A stretch of DNA of 64,000 nt from Acorus gramineus (lineage: Eukaryota > Streptophyta > Magnoliopsida > Acorales > Acoraceae). Under the pieces are notes generated by a model. The model saw nothing but the letters and a program-made list of their open reading frames with translations, did not search any database and was not told where the DNA came from. The DNA is taken from positions 3,844,001 to 3,908,000 of the forward strand of contig CM060849.1 of NCBI GenBank assembly GCA_030737835.1. Direction: 5' to 3'. The position numbers and the translations under genes are program-made. Below are positions 42,320-54,485 of this stretch, one piece after another (position 1 is the stretch's first letter; each line of letters opens with the position of its first letter).

Positions 42320-45000
42320 AAATATGTTGATCTGATTTTTCGTCATTCCTTTGAATCATCATATACATTTATTGAATCTGAATTTAATTTAAATTCAGAT
42401 ACATGGTCTGTATCTTGATTTATATGCTTATTTGTGTACTAAGTATGATATGTACAATCGTTTATGTTTGTATGTTTGTGAATAATTATTCATATTGTAT
42501 CATTTACCATATTTTTTAGCTTTGTATAAGCATTATTCGACTAATTCAGATTCAAAATTTTTCAATAGTTGTTGAACTTTGCATGATAAAGTGCACATTC
42601 ACTGGTATGGAATGTGTTTTTGTTAAATTCATATACATGTTGTGTATATGAATTTAGATGCATTTTTGTGTTTTATGTACAATCTGTATAATCGGTATTT
42701 AGTGGTGTGTATGTGTATATTTATGCATATTTTTTAGCTTTGAATGATCATTATTGAACTCACCAGAATCAATATTCAGTAGTATCGAATGTGTAGTTGT
42801 TAATTGAAATTTCAAAGACACGTGTATCTTGAATTTGTTTTTCAGCCCAATTGTAAGTTTGATATTTTATTTCTATAGATTTGATTAATGTGTATCCGAT
42901 AAATATTTAATTGTTTATTGCCGTATATATATAAAGACTTGAAAGACTTTTATTGAAAATCTATGCACTGCTCATTAGCATGTAGACCATAAATTATTTG
43001 TTTGGATTTAAGATACAGTACTGTATCTTAATTATATAATGTGTGGCAACGTTTCTTATTTTTTCAGCATGCAGTAATGATGATTTTATGGATGACACAT
43101 GCGAAGAATCAATCTATTTGGATGACATCAATGAATCATGTGTTCTGGAAACCAGAAGGAACTGTCTGATTTGGTTGATCAGCAAAATGTAGATGAGATT
43201 GTAGCATGCGCAGAACAGTCTATTCCATATATTGGGATGTGTTTTCATTCTGAAGATGTGATGCGATAATTTTATAATAATTTTGCTCACAATATTGGAT
43301 TTGGCATCGCCAAAATTCATGGGAAAAATGATGAAAATGGAAGGCAAAAGTTGATGTTTGGATACGAAATTCTGTATTCAAAGTATTGTTGATGTTTGAT
43401 GAACAACTGATTGGTTTTTTGTTCTGTGTTTAAGATCATATATGATACAATTCAGATGTACTTGAATTTGAAAGTGTATCTGAAAGTTTTATTAGACATC
43501 TATATAAATTACAAATACAATGTCTATTGTGTGTGGAATGTATTTGCTTATTGTGAGGTGTTTATGAAATAGCTTTTCTGATTTACTTTCATCTGAGAAG
43601 ATGAATTGTATCTTACAATGTGATGAGCATGTGAACTGTACCTGGTATATATGATGTGCATAAGAAGTGAAACATGTAGCTTGTTCTCTATACTTAACAA
43701 AATCTTGGACTTTTTATTAAGTGTATCTTAATTCGAAATGAATCATATAAGATTATATCTGTCACATAGTAAATAATTGGTACTACTTGAAAACCTGTCA
43801 AAGTAAATTTATAGTGTATCTGAATTTGAAATGTATATCTGAAACCTGTATAATTTGCATAACAAAAGGTGATTCATATCTGAAATTGTGATGTGTTTTG
43901 ACTTTGTTATGTGTATCTGCAAAATTGTAATGGATGTAGAAAATGAACCACGTATATCTGATAACAGCAAACATTATGACAATGTAAAATGAAGTTCACA
44001 AACACATTGACATAACACATTATAACATCAAATGTATTGAACAAACAGCCCTCTGCAATATTCGGTAGTATCAAATATGTACATGTTAATTCCAGATACA
44101 TGTGTATCTTGATGTTATTTCCAGCCCGATTGAAGTTTGATTTATTATTTATATGGATTTGATTGATGCCTATCTGATTAATATTTAATTGCTTATTGTC
44201 GTATTTATATAAAGGCTTGAATGACTTTCATTGAAAATCTATGTGTGTTTTGCTAATTAGCTTGTAGACCATGAAATTGTTTGTTTTTTTTTGTTAAGAT
44301 ACAGTACTGTATCTTAATTATATAACATGTGACAACTTCCTAATTTTTCAGTAGGCAGTGATGACGATTGTATGGATGATACATGTGAAGACTCATAAAT
44401 CAGCAGTTCACAAACAAAATGCAGAGGTTTATATTTCTGATACATGCATAACAGTGACATTCCACACCAATAAATGATGTTTGTTATTTCAGATACAGCT
44501 TAGGCTTCACATATGCATAACATTTCTAGATACACTGGGTATCAGACTCATGTATCTGAAAGACAGATACACTAAATTCAATTTCAGATTGTGGGTGCCC
44601 CATGTTAACCTTATCCATTGCGTCACATTTTCAGATACACTACTTGTTTGGATAACAGAATCATGTATCTGAAAGTTAGATTTGTTTGTATTACTACAGA
44701 ATAAAAATTAATTCCAGATACACTATTTTGTTTGATTTTCAGATTCACTAATTGGAAATACAAAATTATTTATATTGCTAAAAAATAAAATTAATTCCAC
44801 ATTCACTATATGTTTGGTTTTCAGATTCATGTATTTAAAATACTAATTTGTTCATATTGCTAAAAAAATTTCAGATTCATGTATCTGAAATACTGATTTG
44901 TTTTAAAAAAAATTCAGATAAACTAATTTGTTCGAATTTTTTATTCATGTATCTGGAATTGCGTCGTCTCATATTTTGATCATGAAAATCAGAGATTTTT
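42320..45000. repeat. Dispersed CAGATACA / TGTATCTG words
   Basis: The word (T)CAGATACA or its complement TGTATCTGA, with close variants, recurs many times on both strands, densest at 44430-44960 where it appears about every 30-60 bp. Rare elsewhere in the window by eye. Confidence 0.6.
43141..43394 (+). pseudogene. FAR1-like DNA-binding domain fragment
   Basis: Plus-strand frame: SDLVDQQNVDEIVACAEQSI, then PYIGMCFHSEDVMR, a stop, FYNNFAHNIGFGIAKIHGKN, DENGRQKLMFGYEILYSKYC and a stop. The pattern P-x-x-GM-x-F-x-S...FYNxxAxxxGF...GRQK is the FAR1 zinc-binding region found in FAR1/FHY3 transcription factors and in related Mutator-like transposases. The internal stop and short length mark it as a remnant, most likely of the transposase of the surrounding element. 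Confidence 0.65.
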
Positions 45001-45589
45001 CATATAAGATGTGGAATAAATCCATCCGATCGTCATGTTTTTTATAGAAAAAAAAAAAAAAACGTCGACAAGGAAGAGTTGATTGTGGAAAGATATCTAA
45101 CTTTTATTCTTCGCCATTGTCGACGATTAGGTTGGGGAAGAGAATGGATTATATTGTCTTTTGAAAACTGATTTTTCTTTTCTTGTTTTTGGTGGTGTTC
45201 GGATGTTTTCTTCCAATTCTGAAACCTTAACTTTTTAATTTTTTTGAAATATGATTTTTCGGTGGAGATTATTGCAGTTCGTTTGGTCACGTGATTTTTT
45301 GGATTCCGAAAACGAGGATTAATGGCGGTATTAATTGGAGTCAATTTTTAAATTGCTCATGAGGGTATTCTAGTAATTGTCTTTTTTATGGTTTAAGAAA
45401 GTCAATCAGGCAATCAATAGGATTGTGCCACCTAATGGGGCTTATCAATGGGGCCTAGGTAGCAGCACTGAATAATAAAATAGTGATGAGTCTTGACTGT
45501 TTGATGCATCCATGGACACAGGATAGTAGGATACAGACCTATCAATGAACAGGATAGTAGGATACAGACCTATCAATGAACAGTTTCCC

Positions 45590-46020
45590 CGTTTGGATAC
45601 AGAATATGACTTATTATTAGGCAAACAGTTATTCCGGTATAAGTGAGTATAAATAAGTATAAATTGATTTTGTGTTTGGTTGTGTTTTGAAATATTCTCG
45701 TTGGTAAACGTAAGAATAAATGTTTTGTTGTTTGGGTAAAATGTGAATAAAGTATGAATAAGGATTTATAAAAGATAAAAAAAATAATGATAGTTGATTT
45801 GACAAGTGATTTATAAGAGGCGGTGAAAGTTGATTTGACAGTGGACCCACATATTCTTTGGGTGGAATAACCTAGGATAACTTTTATTATAGAGGTTGAT
45901 TGGAATCTATATACCAGTTTATTCTTACATACTTTATCTGGGGTTATCCAGGCTGTCCAAACATAACAAAATTTCTATCCGGAGTTATCCAAAAATTTAT
46001 TCTTATTCCAAACATGACAA
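45590..46020. repeat. MITE-like repeat with weak inverted ends
   Basis: Begins around CCCCGTTTGGATACAGAATA and ends around TTATTCTTATTCCAAACATG, with related inner words (AATAAGTATAAAT, GAATAAGGATTTAT, CAGTTTATTCTTACATAC). No clean target duplication found. Just before it a 26-bp segment (ACAGGATAGTAGGATACAGA...) is duplicated at 45517-45580. Confidence 0.4.
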
Positions 46021-46029
46021 CATGCACAA

Positions 46030-46670
46030 GGCAAGTGAGAATATAGAAGAATAAAAAAAAGATATACATCAGTCGAGCATTTTCGACAGGAAGTGTTTCC
46101 GTATCAAAGAATGATAGAACTCACCTTAAATTTTCCGGTTCCATGTTAGGTAGTTCTCCCTCCTTGCAGCAGGATTGGAAATGAATAAAATATCCAACAC
46201 TAAATATAATAGATAAATATAATATAAAAGATTGAAGTATATGGGTGTGAAAAATGAAAAACTAAATAGGGAGTTAGGGACCCTCCATCACATAGTGCAG
46301 TGATCTATATAAATGAGTAATAATATCATCATTATCTTAAATCCAGAAGTAATTATTAACAACCAGACTAGTCAAGGGGAGCTTCTCAGATTTACTATTT
46401 CACATTCTGTATTGAAGTAATGTACATGTGGACTGTTATTACATTTCAGAATTTAACTGTATTGATTGAATTGGCATAAAACTGTTAAACATCATTATTG
46501 TACAGACTTTTTTCTCATTATATTGACCGCCTGCCAATGTAACCGCACAAGTGAAGAAACTAAGAAAAGATGAGATTTGCAAATCCACCTCTGCCCATAA
46601 TATCTTATTTATCAACAGTTAATACTGAATTCCATGGGAATAATGATTTTGCAAGCACCAAAAGGGGCAA
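46030..46670. other. Intergenic and 3' flank of the MYB gene
   Basis: AT-rich, no coding frame. It should contain the 3' untranslated region of the minus-strand MYB gene; I cannot place its poly(A) site. Confidence 0.4.
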
Positions 46671-48430
46671 CTACTGTTGCATGGTTGGAGGCAGAACTGG
46701 ATATGCAACTGGCATGACATAAGGGGGGTGGCCCGGTGGAAGCATGACAGGCGTCCCAACTGCCGAGACCATATGACCAGTGACAGGTTGCCCTACAGTA
46801 GGTCCATACATCCCAATACCTGGCATGGTTAACTGTGAAGGGTGCTTCACCGTGGGTGCGAGACCCTGACCGGTGATGGATCCCTGCGGAGAGGCGACAT
46901 CTCCACCATTCACACTCGTAATGTCATGGATGCTGGATCTCCTCCTATCCCGGTTCATGGAGCTCAGCCGGATGAAGTACTTCTGAGCATGGCTTGCGAC
47001 CTGAGTGGGAGTCCTCGAAATAACAAAGTTCCTCGAAATGCTTCTCCAATCGCCCTTCCCAAACTTGTGGAGACCAAGCAGGAACAATCTGTAAATATCA
47101 GATTGCCTTTGATGACTGAGCTGAATAATAATTAAATCATTGACAGAGCTGAAGGCAACAAAGATTACCTCTCTGGTTCTCATGCAAGATAAATCAATTT
47201 TAAGTTAGAAGATAATTAAGAACACATTGCATTCAATGAAACTCCATGCATGTAACATACATAACAGACCAAAAGAGAAAAAAAATAGTATAAATCTAAG
47301 AGATTATGCTAATCAAAGTAGAATAACTTTACTGCCAAAATATGGTGCACGTGTGAAAAAACCATAGGAATAGTTAACCATGCCAACAACATAATAAAAA
47401 ATCCAAATGGGGTGGTCAGTTCTTTGGCTAGCGCCATGGATTTGCTCTAGTAAATCTTGGGTTCGAATCTTATAAGACTTATCTGATGTGTGGGGTTTGT
47501 GGGCAATTCTATGCATTTGAAATTTCTCAATAATAAAATAAAATGAAACAAAAGCTAAATAAAGAGTTTTCCATATTTTCTCTTGAGGAACTGTCCTTGT
47601 CCTTGAGATGTTGTAGTGGGAGAAGCATCATCTCTCATTTATTAAAATTAAAAGAGCGTTGATATCTTTTAATGTTATCATGGATGGGGCTATAATTTTT
47701 TTCAAGAAAAAATACGCTGGCATCTCAATATATATTTTATATAATAATATGTATTTTAAAAAAAAAACTAATGTAGACCGCAGCCGGGAGAGGAAGCTGC
47801 ACACTAATCAATATATTCTTCAAATCTCAATTTAACCCATAATAGAAACCCCAACATAAAGATTGGTAGAGAAAAAAAAGAAAAAAGAGGAACCCTGTAA
47901 ATTCAATCATACAACAATAGAAACACACAACAAATAAAAAAAATTTCTAACAATCCAATCAGCAAAGTACAAGAAACCAAAACCAATACCAACATAACCC
48001 AAAAATCAAAACCAATTCGCACACACAAAACAAAAAAGAATTGCCACAACTAAAACCTGTGTTCTTCCTCGGTCCAAGGAATGCCCTTTCGCCTCTCCTG
48101 CTCCGAGTTCGACCCCGACCTCTCCAGAAACCCCGACCCCCCTCTCCGATCAAAGAAACTCTGATGCTGCTGCTGCGCCACCGCCGACGACATCTGGGTC
48201 TCCTCCTCAACATAGCGTGGGAAAGGCACCATCCCCGCATCAATAGCGGTTATGTCTTCCACGAGAATCTCGTACCGCCTCCTCACCTCGTCGGCGTCCT
48301 TCCTCACTCTCCCGGCGATGTCCACCCATCGTCGCTCGTCGTCGTCGTTGTCGTCGCCGGAGAGAGAGGCGAGGGCGTTCTCGAAGGCCTTCTCGTCGTC
48401 CCTGGTCCAAGGGAAAGGAGGGGATGACAT
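46671..48430 (-). CDS. SHAQKYF-class MYB-related transcription factor (SRM1/DIVARICATA-like), two exons
   Basis: Nuclear DNA-binding regulator of the two-repeat MYB-related type. Exons 48430-48057 and 47088-46671 join to 792 nt, 263 residues. Start [20 protein letters not shown] opens the first SANT-like repeat (through [20 protein letters not shown]). The second repeat begins IPWTEEEHR at the end of exon 1 and continues [20 protein letters not shown] in exon 2, then [19 protein letters not shown] with the diagnostic [17 protein letters not shown], and a Gly/Pro/Met-rich tail ending PVLPPTMQQ. The donor is CACAG|GTTTTAG and the acceptor is ATTTACAG|ATTG; the junction falls inside the Arg codon and keeps the frame. 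The 968-bp intron is AT-rich. This is the only complete gene seen. The paralogue it corresponds to cannot be settled here. Confidence 0.93.
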
Positions 48431-48620
48431 GGCGGAGGAGGGTTAGAGGGGCATGGGAGGTGGGGTTGAGGATAAGAGAAGATGGGGGGAGAATAGCAAG
48501 GGGATTGGATGAGGATGGAGAGGCCATTTGAGGGAGGGGTGGGGGTTGTATTTTTGGGGGAAGGGAGGATATTTTCGTGTGGTCGCCGTCTTTGGGCGAC
48601 GTCATAACGGTGACGATCAT
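48431..48620 (-). other. Upstream region of the MYB gene
   Basis: GA/CT-rich 5' leader on the minus strand (plus strand shows AGGGAGGGGTGGGGG words). Open frames here are shadows of composition. No clear TATA box. Confidence 0.35.
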
Positions 48621-48867
48621 GATGGATGCAGGAAGGGAATCTGTCGTTGGTTGGTGGGTTTTGTTTGGATTTCGAGAGAGGTTTTTCTTTTTCGGGGATG
48701 TTAAATTTTGGAAGAAAATGAGACGCGGTGGAATCTCTATTTTTAGTTTTGGGAAGATTGAAATAGAGCTTGATGAAAATAGGGTCTCTTTTAACAGCGG
48801 TTTAAAAAAAAATTAATTAGATATTTAGGCACGTAGGTCCGTACCTTATCCGTTTGATTATTGAGTC

Positions 48868-49760
48868 TCTCAGGTCTATATCGGATCGGGTTGAATCGGG
48901 TTTAGTTGACCCATTAACAGACCTATGTCAGACAAAGAGATGTTGATGAATTTCTTAAGAGCATACAATACAATGACTTCATTTTTTTTTTAATAGAATC
49001 TAGTGTATTATAAATAGTTCTTCACTATTTTGATTTTTTAATGTTTTATGAGAAAACATTTGAAATACGGTTTGAATTATTATACTTTTATGTGAAATCA
49101 AAATATTGTAAAAATATTTCAAATGCTTAAAATTTTAAATGATTATACAATATTTAGTTATAAATGAGTTGGATCATGGGTGTTGAGTTTAGACCTGTCA
49201 ACAGATCGGGTCGGGTCTGGTCGGGTCATGTTGACCCACTAACATACCTAAGTCAGATCATGAGAGGTTGAGAAATATCTTAAGGACCTATAATGGTTTC
49301 AATTGTTTTTCTTTTTAAATAGAATATAATATATTATAAATAGTTCTTCACTGTTTTGAATTTTTAATGTTTTATGAGTGAACATTTGGAATACGGTTTA
49401 GATTGTTATTGTAAGAATATTTCATATGTTTAAAATTTTGAATGATTATTTCGTCTTTAGTTATAATGTTGGGTTAGATCATGGGTGTTGGGTTGGATCA
49501 TAAATAAAAAAAAATGACATAATATTTGGGATGGATCAATCGGGTCAATAGAATCGGGTCGGATGGACCCAGATCCGACTTGTTTTGATTGTCGGGTTAT
49601 TCAGGTCAGGTATTTATATCTTTTATCGGGTCGGGTATGGATCCGGTTGGGGTGGACCAAGACTCAATCCGTTTTAATTGTCAGGTCCTTCGGGTCGGGT
49701 ATTTATGCCTTTTGTCGCATCGGGTCCGAGTCGACCCGCGACCCTTTAACAGGCCTAACT
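48868..49760. repeat. CGGGT-rich dispersed plant repeat, two direct copies
   Basis: Two related segments (about 48868-49188 and 49189-49500) share GACCCA(T/C)TAACAGACCTA, TATTATAAATAGTTCTTCAC and TTTTTAATGTTTTATGAG in the same order. The second unit starts TAGACCTGTCAACAGATCGG and the block ends GACCCTTTAACAGGCCTAAC, an inverted pair suggesting a terminal-inverted-repeat transposon remnant. GTCGGGT words are frequent (49555-49740). Confidence 0.5.
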
Positions 49761-49769
49761 ATAGTGTAG

Positions 49770-50080
49770 TGTGATATTTGCATAGAGAAAGTCAGGCCAC
49801 ACGTGCTTTCATTTTATTCAAAATAGTAACCATTATCTAAAGAGGTATGTGCTTTAATAAAAAAAAAATGTATCTTTTCATTTCAAGTTGAATGAACTCA
49901 TCTAATGAGATATATACATCATCTAATGAGGTATAAGTTTTATTGAATTATTAATGAGGTATATAAGACTGTATTTTAGACTGTAAAAAAAACCTGATTG
50001 CAATAGAGCGCTTTATATAAATACTTACTAGTCTTTTCCTACGCACGATGTGCATAAAAATAAAATTAATAAATAATATG
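49770..50080. other. AT-rich spacer
   Basis: No gene or recognised repeat; a short ATCTAATGAGGTATA word is repeated three times (49840-49960). Confidence 0.5.
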
Positions 50081-50282
50081 TGTGGAGGTAAAAATCTGCA
50101 CCACGACACGTGTCATGCCAGGACTGACGTGTCATAGCAAGACAGATATGGGCCATGCGTGGGTCCCGCAAATCAGAGTCTGGATTCTAAGCAATGATGA
50201 CTTTCCCAGATGCGTTGACACGATTAGATCCAGGGTCTAGTCGGACAGTCAGGCACCTCGCGAAGGAATACCACCCCGAGTA
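50081..50282 (+). mobile_element. Element A-type LTR fragment
   Basis: Starts TGTGGAGGTAAAAATCTGCA at 50081 and follows the first about 200 bp of the element A LTR (reverse of 40872-40670), including CACGACACGTGTCATG and GACTTTCCCAGATGCGTTGA. It is interrupted at 50283 by a C-type LTR; no remainder was found after that LTR. Confidence 0.75.
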
Positions 50283-50876
50283 CGTTGGTATTGGATTTCG
50301 GGGAGGGGATCCGGAAAAGGCCTCCTCTCTTTCCTTCCGGTTTGGGGTGGCGAGTGACGCCGCATGTGTGGTGGTTCTTCGGGGTTCGGATCCGGTGCGC
50401 GCCTTGGCAAGCTCGGTCGGATTGTCTCTCGGAAGGGTGGTGGGGGGTTTCATTTATTGCTGAGGCGGCTGACATGTCCTTAGAAGGATTTAGGGGTGGT
50501 TATGATCGCCACCTACTTTTCTCAAAAAGCAGTAAAAAGTTGGGTCGGATTTGATCGCTTTCGTGAGGGAGTTTGTAGGGTCTCCACTCTGGGATACGGG
50601 CATGCCGCACGCAGAGGTGAAAAACATGAATCTTATTCTGCTTCGAGAACTTGACTAGAGGAGAGTTGGGACTCATGGGGCTAGGGGAGGGGCCAGCTAG
50701 TGGGGTTTAGCCGCTTGGTAGGGGGCAATTGGTTAGAAGTAGCCGTCTGGGAACTGGTTCAACTTGGGCAGAACCTGGGTAGGGTTTGGTTTTGGGTGTT
50801 GGCAAAGGTTAAGCTAGGTTTAACCTGGGTTTTGGAGAGTGATTTGGTGTAGGAAATGAATTTCTCTCTCACTTTC

Positions 50877-53332
50877 TGTAACGACTCTGTATTTTTAGCC
50901 TTATATATTTATTTTAAATATATAATGGAATTTTTAAATTGAAATTTCATTATTTCATTTTTAGATTTGGAGGTGGGTCCAAATGGGTTCAATTTGATTT
51001 ATAATTATAATAATTATAAAGTGATGTTGAAATATTTATTTTATATTTTTCTGGAGATCTTAATAGTCTTAAGATATTTTGGTTGAAATTTGGTGAGATT
51101 CAGAGTTCAGGAAATTATGTTTTTAGGATTTTGTGTTAAGTTATTGGGCCCAGGGATCTGGTTGCGAATCCAGAATACCTTTTAATAGGCTTCAGGGATC
51201 TATTTATAAATCGGATAGGGATCTGTCTGTAAATCGGATAAGGACCTAGTTGTAAACCCGTAATACTTGAGGGGTCGTTTTGTAATTTGGTAAAAACCCC
51301 TTTTATATAACACGTTTTGGGTTAGGGTTTGCATCAGAATTCTCATGAGGCATGAAAGGTGGTAAATCGGATAAGCACCAAGGTGATAAATCTTTCTCTA
51401 TTGATTTTTATTGTTTAGTGTTTCAATTTAGTTTGGTTAGGAGATGATTGTGTCAATCGATTATTTGGGGAAGAAGGTTGATGGATTAGGGTTAGGGTTT
51501 GATTGATTTTAAATAGATGGTGGTTTTAGTAAATTTCAATGGATCTCGAAGGATTTTTTAAGATTAAACTAGATTTATTGGTTTTGGGATTTAAGAGTTA
51601 TATTCGGGTTGATTGTATACCTGATCATTAAATCGTGTTTTTGACTATGATAGAGTCGTTTCTGGGAAAATTGTATTTCACAAACAGAAATAGGTTTTGA
51701 AAAGATCTTTCCAACGAATCATGAATCGTCCAATTCGGAGTTACGGGTAGAAAGTTATGATTTTTCAAAGATTTCTGTGCAGTTTCTTAGAATTCAAATA
51801 TTTAGCTTCATGACCAAGTTTGATGAATTTTAGAGATTAAAGGGATCCCAAATGGATGTTTAATGAGCATAATTTAATTTGTAGGTTTTGATGATTTTGT
51901 TGATCTCGGTGACTCAAATTAGATCTTAAATCGATAATTTGGTTTAGTGGGATCAATGAATATTAATTGGATATTATTGTTATTTGGATGTAAATTGATT
52001 GGATTGAGTTATTTGGATCATTGGAGTTGTAGTGGAGCCTTAGTGGATCATTGGAGTTGTAGTGGATTATTTGTCTAAATATTTTATTCGATGATTGATC
52101 GATTATGTGGGCCTTATAAAATAAATGGATATTGATTATCGAATCATTGTGAGATATGAACATTTTAATATTTATTTGGAGTTGGGATTTTTGTTAGGCC
52201 TTTAAGGTGAATTGCGGATTGTAGGTCTATTTGGTACGGGCTCTTGGGATTATTGGGCCGAGTGTTGTTGTAAGCTGTTTGTCAGTTGTTTGTCATGATT
52301 GAATGATTTTCTTATTTATTGATTGCATAATTGTTATGCTAGGTTATCCACGTGCGAGTGTGTAACGTTCGTGCACGTGCATTGGTTTGTATTGCGTGGA
52401 CTGGAGGTGAGTGGATTTCTCTATATTATTTGAAAAGCATCATGTTATTTTGTGATTATGAAATCTATCTTGTATGAAGCATATGAGCATGTTATCATCA
52501 TATAGGTTGATATTTTGGATATATTGTATGCATTGGAAATTATGGGATTTATGAAAATTGTCGCATGCTGTATACTTGAAAGAATAAGTAGTTTTGATTG
52601 TGCATGCATTAAATCGTCTAGGTGGCTCAGTCTAGGTGGCTGCGGTCTAAAATTTGACCCAAGTCTAGGTGGCTATGTCTACGTGGCCCGATTTCCAAAG
52701 TGAAATCTCTGCGGCTAGGTGTCGTGGAAAGCGGGCATGCGTGTCCGTTGCATTCATACTCATCATATAGTTTTGAGAAGAGTGTTTTATTACATCATAT
52801 ATTCCTTAAATGAGAAGTTTTACACCTGGCATGTTTTGAATAACATTTTTATCATAAGATTTATGTGTTATATAATTGTCTAGCGAGACACCTTTATAAA
52901 GTCATTATTTTTAAAGCATATTATATTATTGGGACACTTGTGTCCATTCACTGAGCGCGTGGTAGTTCATCCCTGTCTCTTCCCAACCTTTCAGATTAGC
53001 TGTTGGTGGTTGTCGATCTCGTTAAGGCGTTGGAGGTTGAAGCTCGTATTTTATTTCCGGAGCACTAGACTTGTGTAAAAGGTGTTGGTCATTTCTTTGG
53101 CATGTAGAGGACCCATATGTATGATAGTGTGGATATATAAATTTAGTTGTTCCTGATGTATATTGAATTTGTGTTGGATTTTGGCCTTGACAATATATGT
53201 TATGGTGATGTATTCTTATGTTCTCTGGATGAATATATATATATATATATAGAACTCTGAGATTCGAGGAATTAAGTTAACGCAACCGGATTTCACGCTT
53301 CAAAACGGAGCCGTGGATCCGGGGGCGTTACA
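50877..53332 (+). mobile_element. Family 2 solo-type LTR, copy 2
   Basis: Starts TGTAACGACTCTG at 50877 and ends GGGGGCGTTACA at 53332, 2,456 bp, with perfect duplication CTTTC (50872-50876 and 53333-53337). TATA-like TTTTATATAAC at about 51299-51309; conserved block AAAGTTATGATTTTTCAAAG near 51750; block CATTCACTGAGCGCGTGG near 52948, shared with family 1; an (AT)n run at 53232-53250. No coding sequence. Confidence 0.95.
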
Positions 53333-53810
53333 CTTTCTCTCTCATGGGTTTTGAAGTGGTAGTGTAGGGTGTGGGTTTGGGAATGAAATGTAAGCCTTGT
53401 TTTGAATTGGTGGTGTTGTAATGGATTGTATTCTTTTTTTTTTTTTTTGAAATATGAGTTTGATGCCCCCTATTTATAGTAAAAAAAAGGGTAGAGGAGT
53501 GTCTACTGGACAATAGATCAAATTGGGTAATAGAGTGGTTGATTTGACCCCTATTAATCCTCTGTTCTTCTGACAATGTCCAAGTTAGGGGCGGCTAGCT
53601 AAAACTAGTCGCCCAGTGAGGGGCGGTTACTCTCAAGTAGCCGCCCCCATCATGACCTGCCAAACGTCCCATCTCTGACAAGCGGTGGCTTGGGTAGGTT
53701 ACTAAGGTTGAACCGGTCAAGATGGGGCGGCTAAAGGGCACAAACCGCAATCATCAGCATTAAATGCTGCTTTATGTCCCATCCAGGGAAGTAGTTTGGG
53801 GTTGACTTAA

Positions 53811-53837
53811 GGGGCGGCTAGTTGAAACTAGCCGCCC
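53811..53837. repeat. Perfect 12-bp-stem hairpin in truncated C-type LTR
   Basis: GGGCGGCTAGTT (53812-53823) pairs with AACTAGCCGCCC (53826-53837), 2-nt loop GA. Confidence 0.9.
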
Positions 53838-53962
53838 AATATGGGGCGGCTACTCTCCAGTTCAGGCCTTCTCGGATCTCTGCGGACGTCGAGGGCTGCC
53901 GGCGTATCTTCTCGGAGACGCTCTTCCCCACCCGGGCCAGCCCCGCCCTCTGCCCCAACCTT

Positions 53963-53992
53963 CTCCTCCTCCTCCTCCTCCTCCTCCTCCTC
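53963..53992. repeat. (CTC)n microsatellite
   Basis: Ten CTC/TCC units in a GC-rich segment (53858-53995) that otherwise shows no recognised gene. Confidence 0.9.
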
Positions 53993-54199
53993 TTGTATAA
54001 ATGGATCTTTTGTAAGACTCATTTACTTGAGGGTATTTAAAGCACTCAACTTTTTTGGATGGGGTGTATAAAGATAGGTGTGTGTGTGGTAAAAAGAGGA
54101 GTGCAAATACTCGGACCCAACATAAAATCAGTGTTTTGAATAATTATGTAGCACTCATAGGTTAGGTTGATTATCAAAAAATTTCTCTGCGTCAGGGGC

Positions 54200-54485
54200 A
54201 CTACAAAACTACGTGGGCGTGTCAGCGTTATTGTCCCAATTGTCCTTTACCTTTTTGCCCCTCCCAATCGAATTTGTTCCCCAACTTTGCCAGGTGATGT
54301 ATGTGATTCATGATCACCATTCGATGGATGGACCGCCGACATTGATCCGATATACTTTCAGGGAAAATATGTTCTGTGGCTTTCTGTCTGTCCTCCCTCT
54401 TTTCCTCGGCTGTCTCTGAATCACCCTGGCTCCTCTCTCCCTCTCTCCCCGTCTTTCTCCTTTCATGTTGGGTTTCTCTTGTACG
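54200..54485 (+). other. Candidate first untranslated exon of PCO-like gene
   Basis: CT-rich leader-like sequence (CTCTCTCCCTCTCTCCCCGTC near 54436) ending TCTTGTACG with a donor GTGAGACTC at 54486. The transcription start is not identified. Assignment to the gene downstream is by order and splice signals only. Confidence 0.35.

Larger units (their letters stand above)
41761..45470. mobile_element. Mutator-like element with 9-bp target duplication
   Basis: Flanked by identical 9-bp AATAATAAA (41752-41760 and 45471-45479). The ends are inverted, imperfectly: left has AGGCCCA then CCCCATCATAAGCCCCATGAGGTGG, right (reversed) has AGGCCCC then CATTGATAAGCCCCATTAGGTGG. Nine-bp duplications and long diverged terminal repeats are characteristic of Mutator elements. 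Inside is a decayed FAR1-type domain, also typical of the Mutator/FAR1 family. Most of the 3.7 kb is AT-rich and non-coding. Confidence 0.6.
50283..53857 (-). mobile_element. Element C-type LTR, truncated, split by family 2 copy 2
   Basis: Plus-strand reading starts CGTTGGTATTGGATTTC at 50283 and matches 35451 onward; after the nested LTR it resumes at 53338, with TATA box 53470-53479 and hairpins 53587-53650 and 53811-53837, and stops matching near 53857, before the expected GGGTATCTACA end. Left flank GAGTA has no partner. Confidence 0.75.

Noticed and set aside
48240-48620. 126-codon minus-strand open frame upstream of and overlapping MYB exon 1
   Set aside because: It overlaps exon 1 in another frame; the frame starting at 48430 carries the SANT repeat and the correct splice phase.
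53828-54022. Minus-strand Glu-rich open frame
   Set aside because: It is produced by the (CTC)n microsatellite and the end of the C-type LTR; no supporting gene structure.
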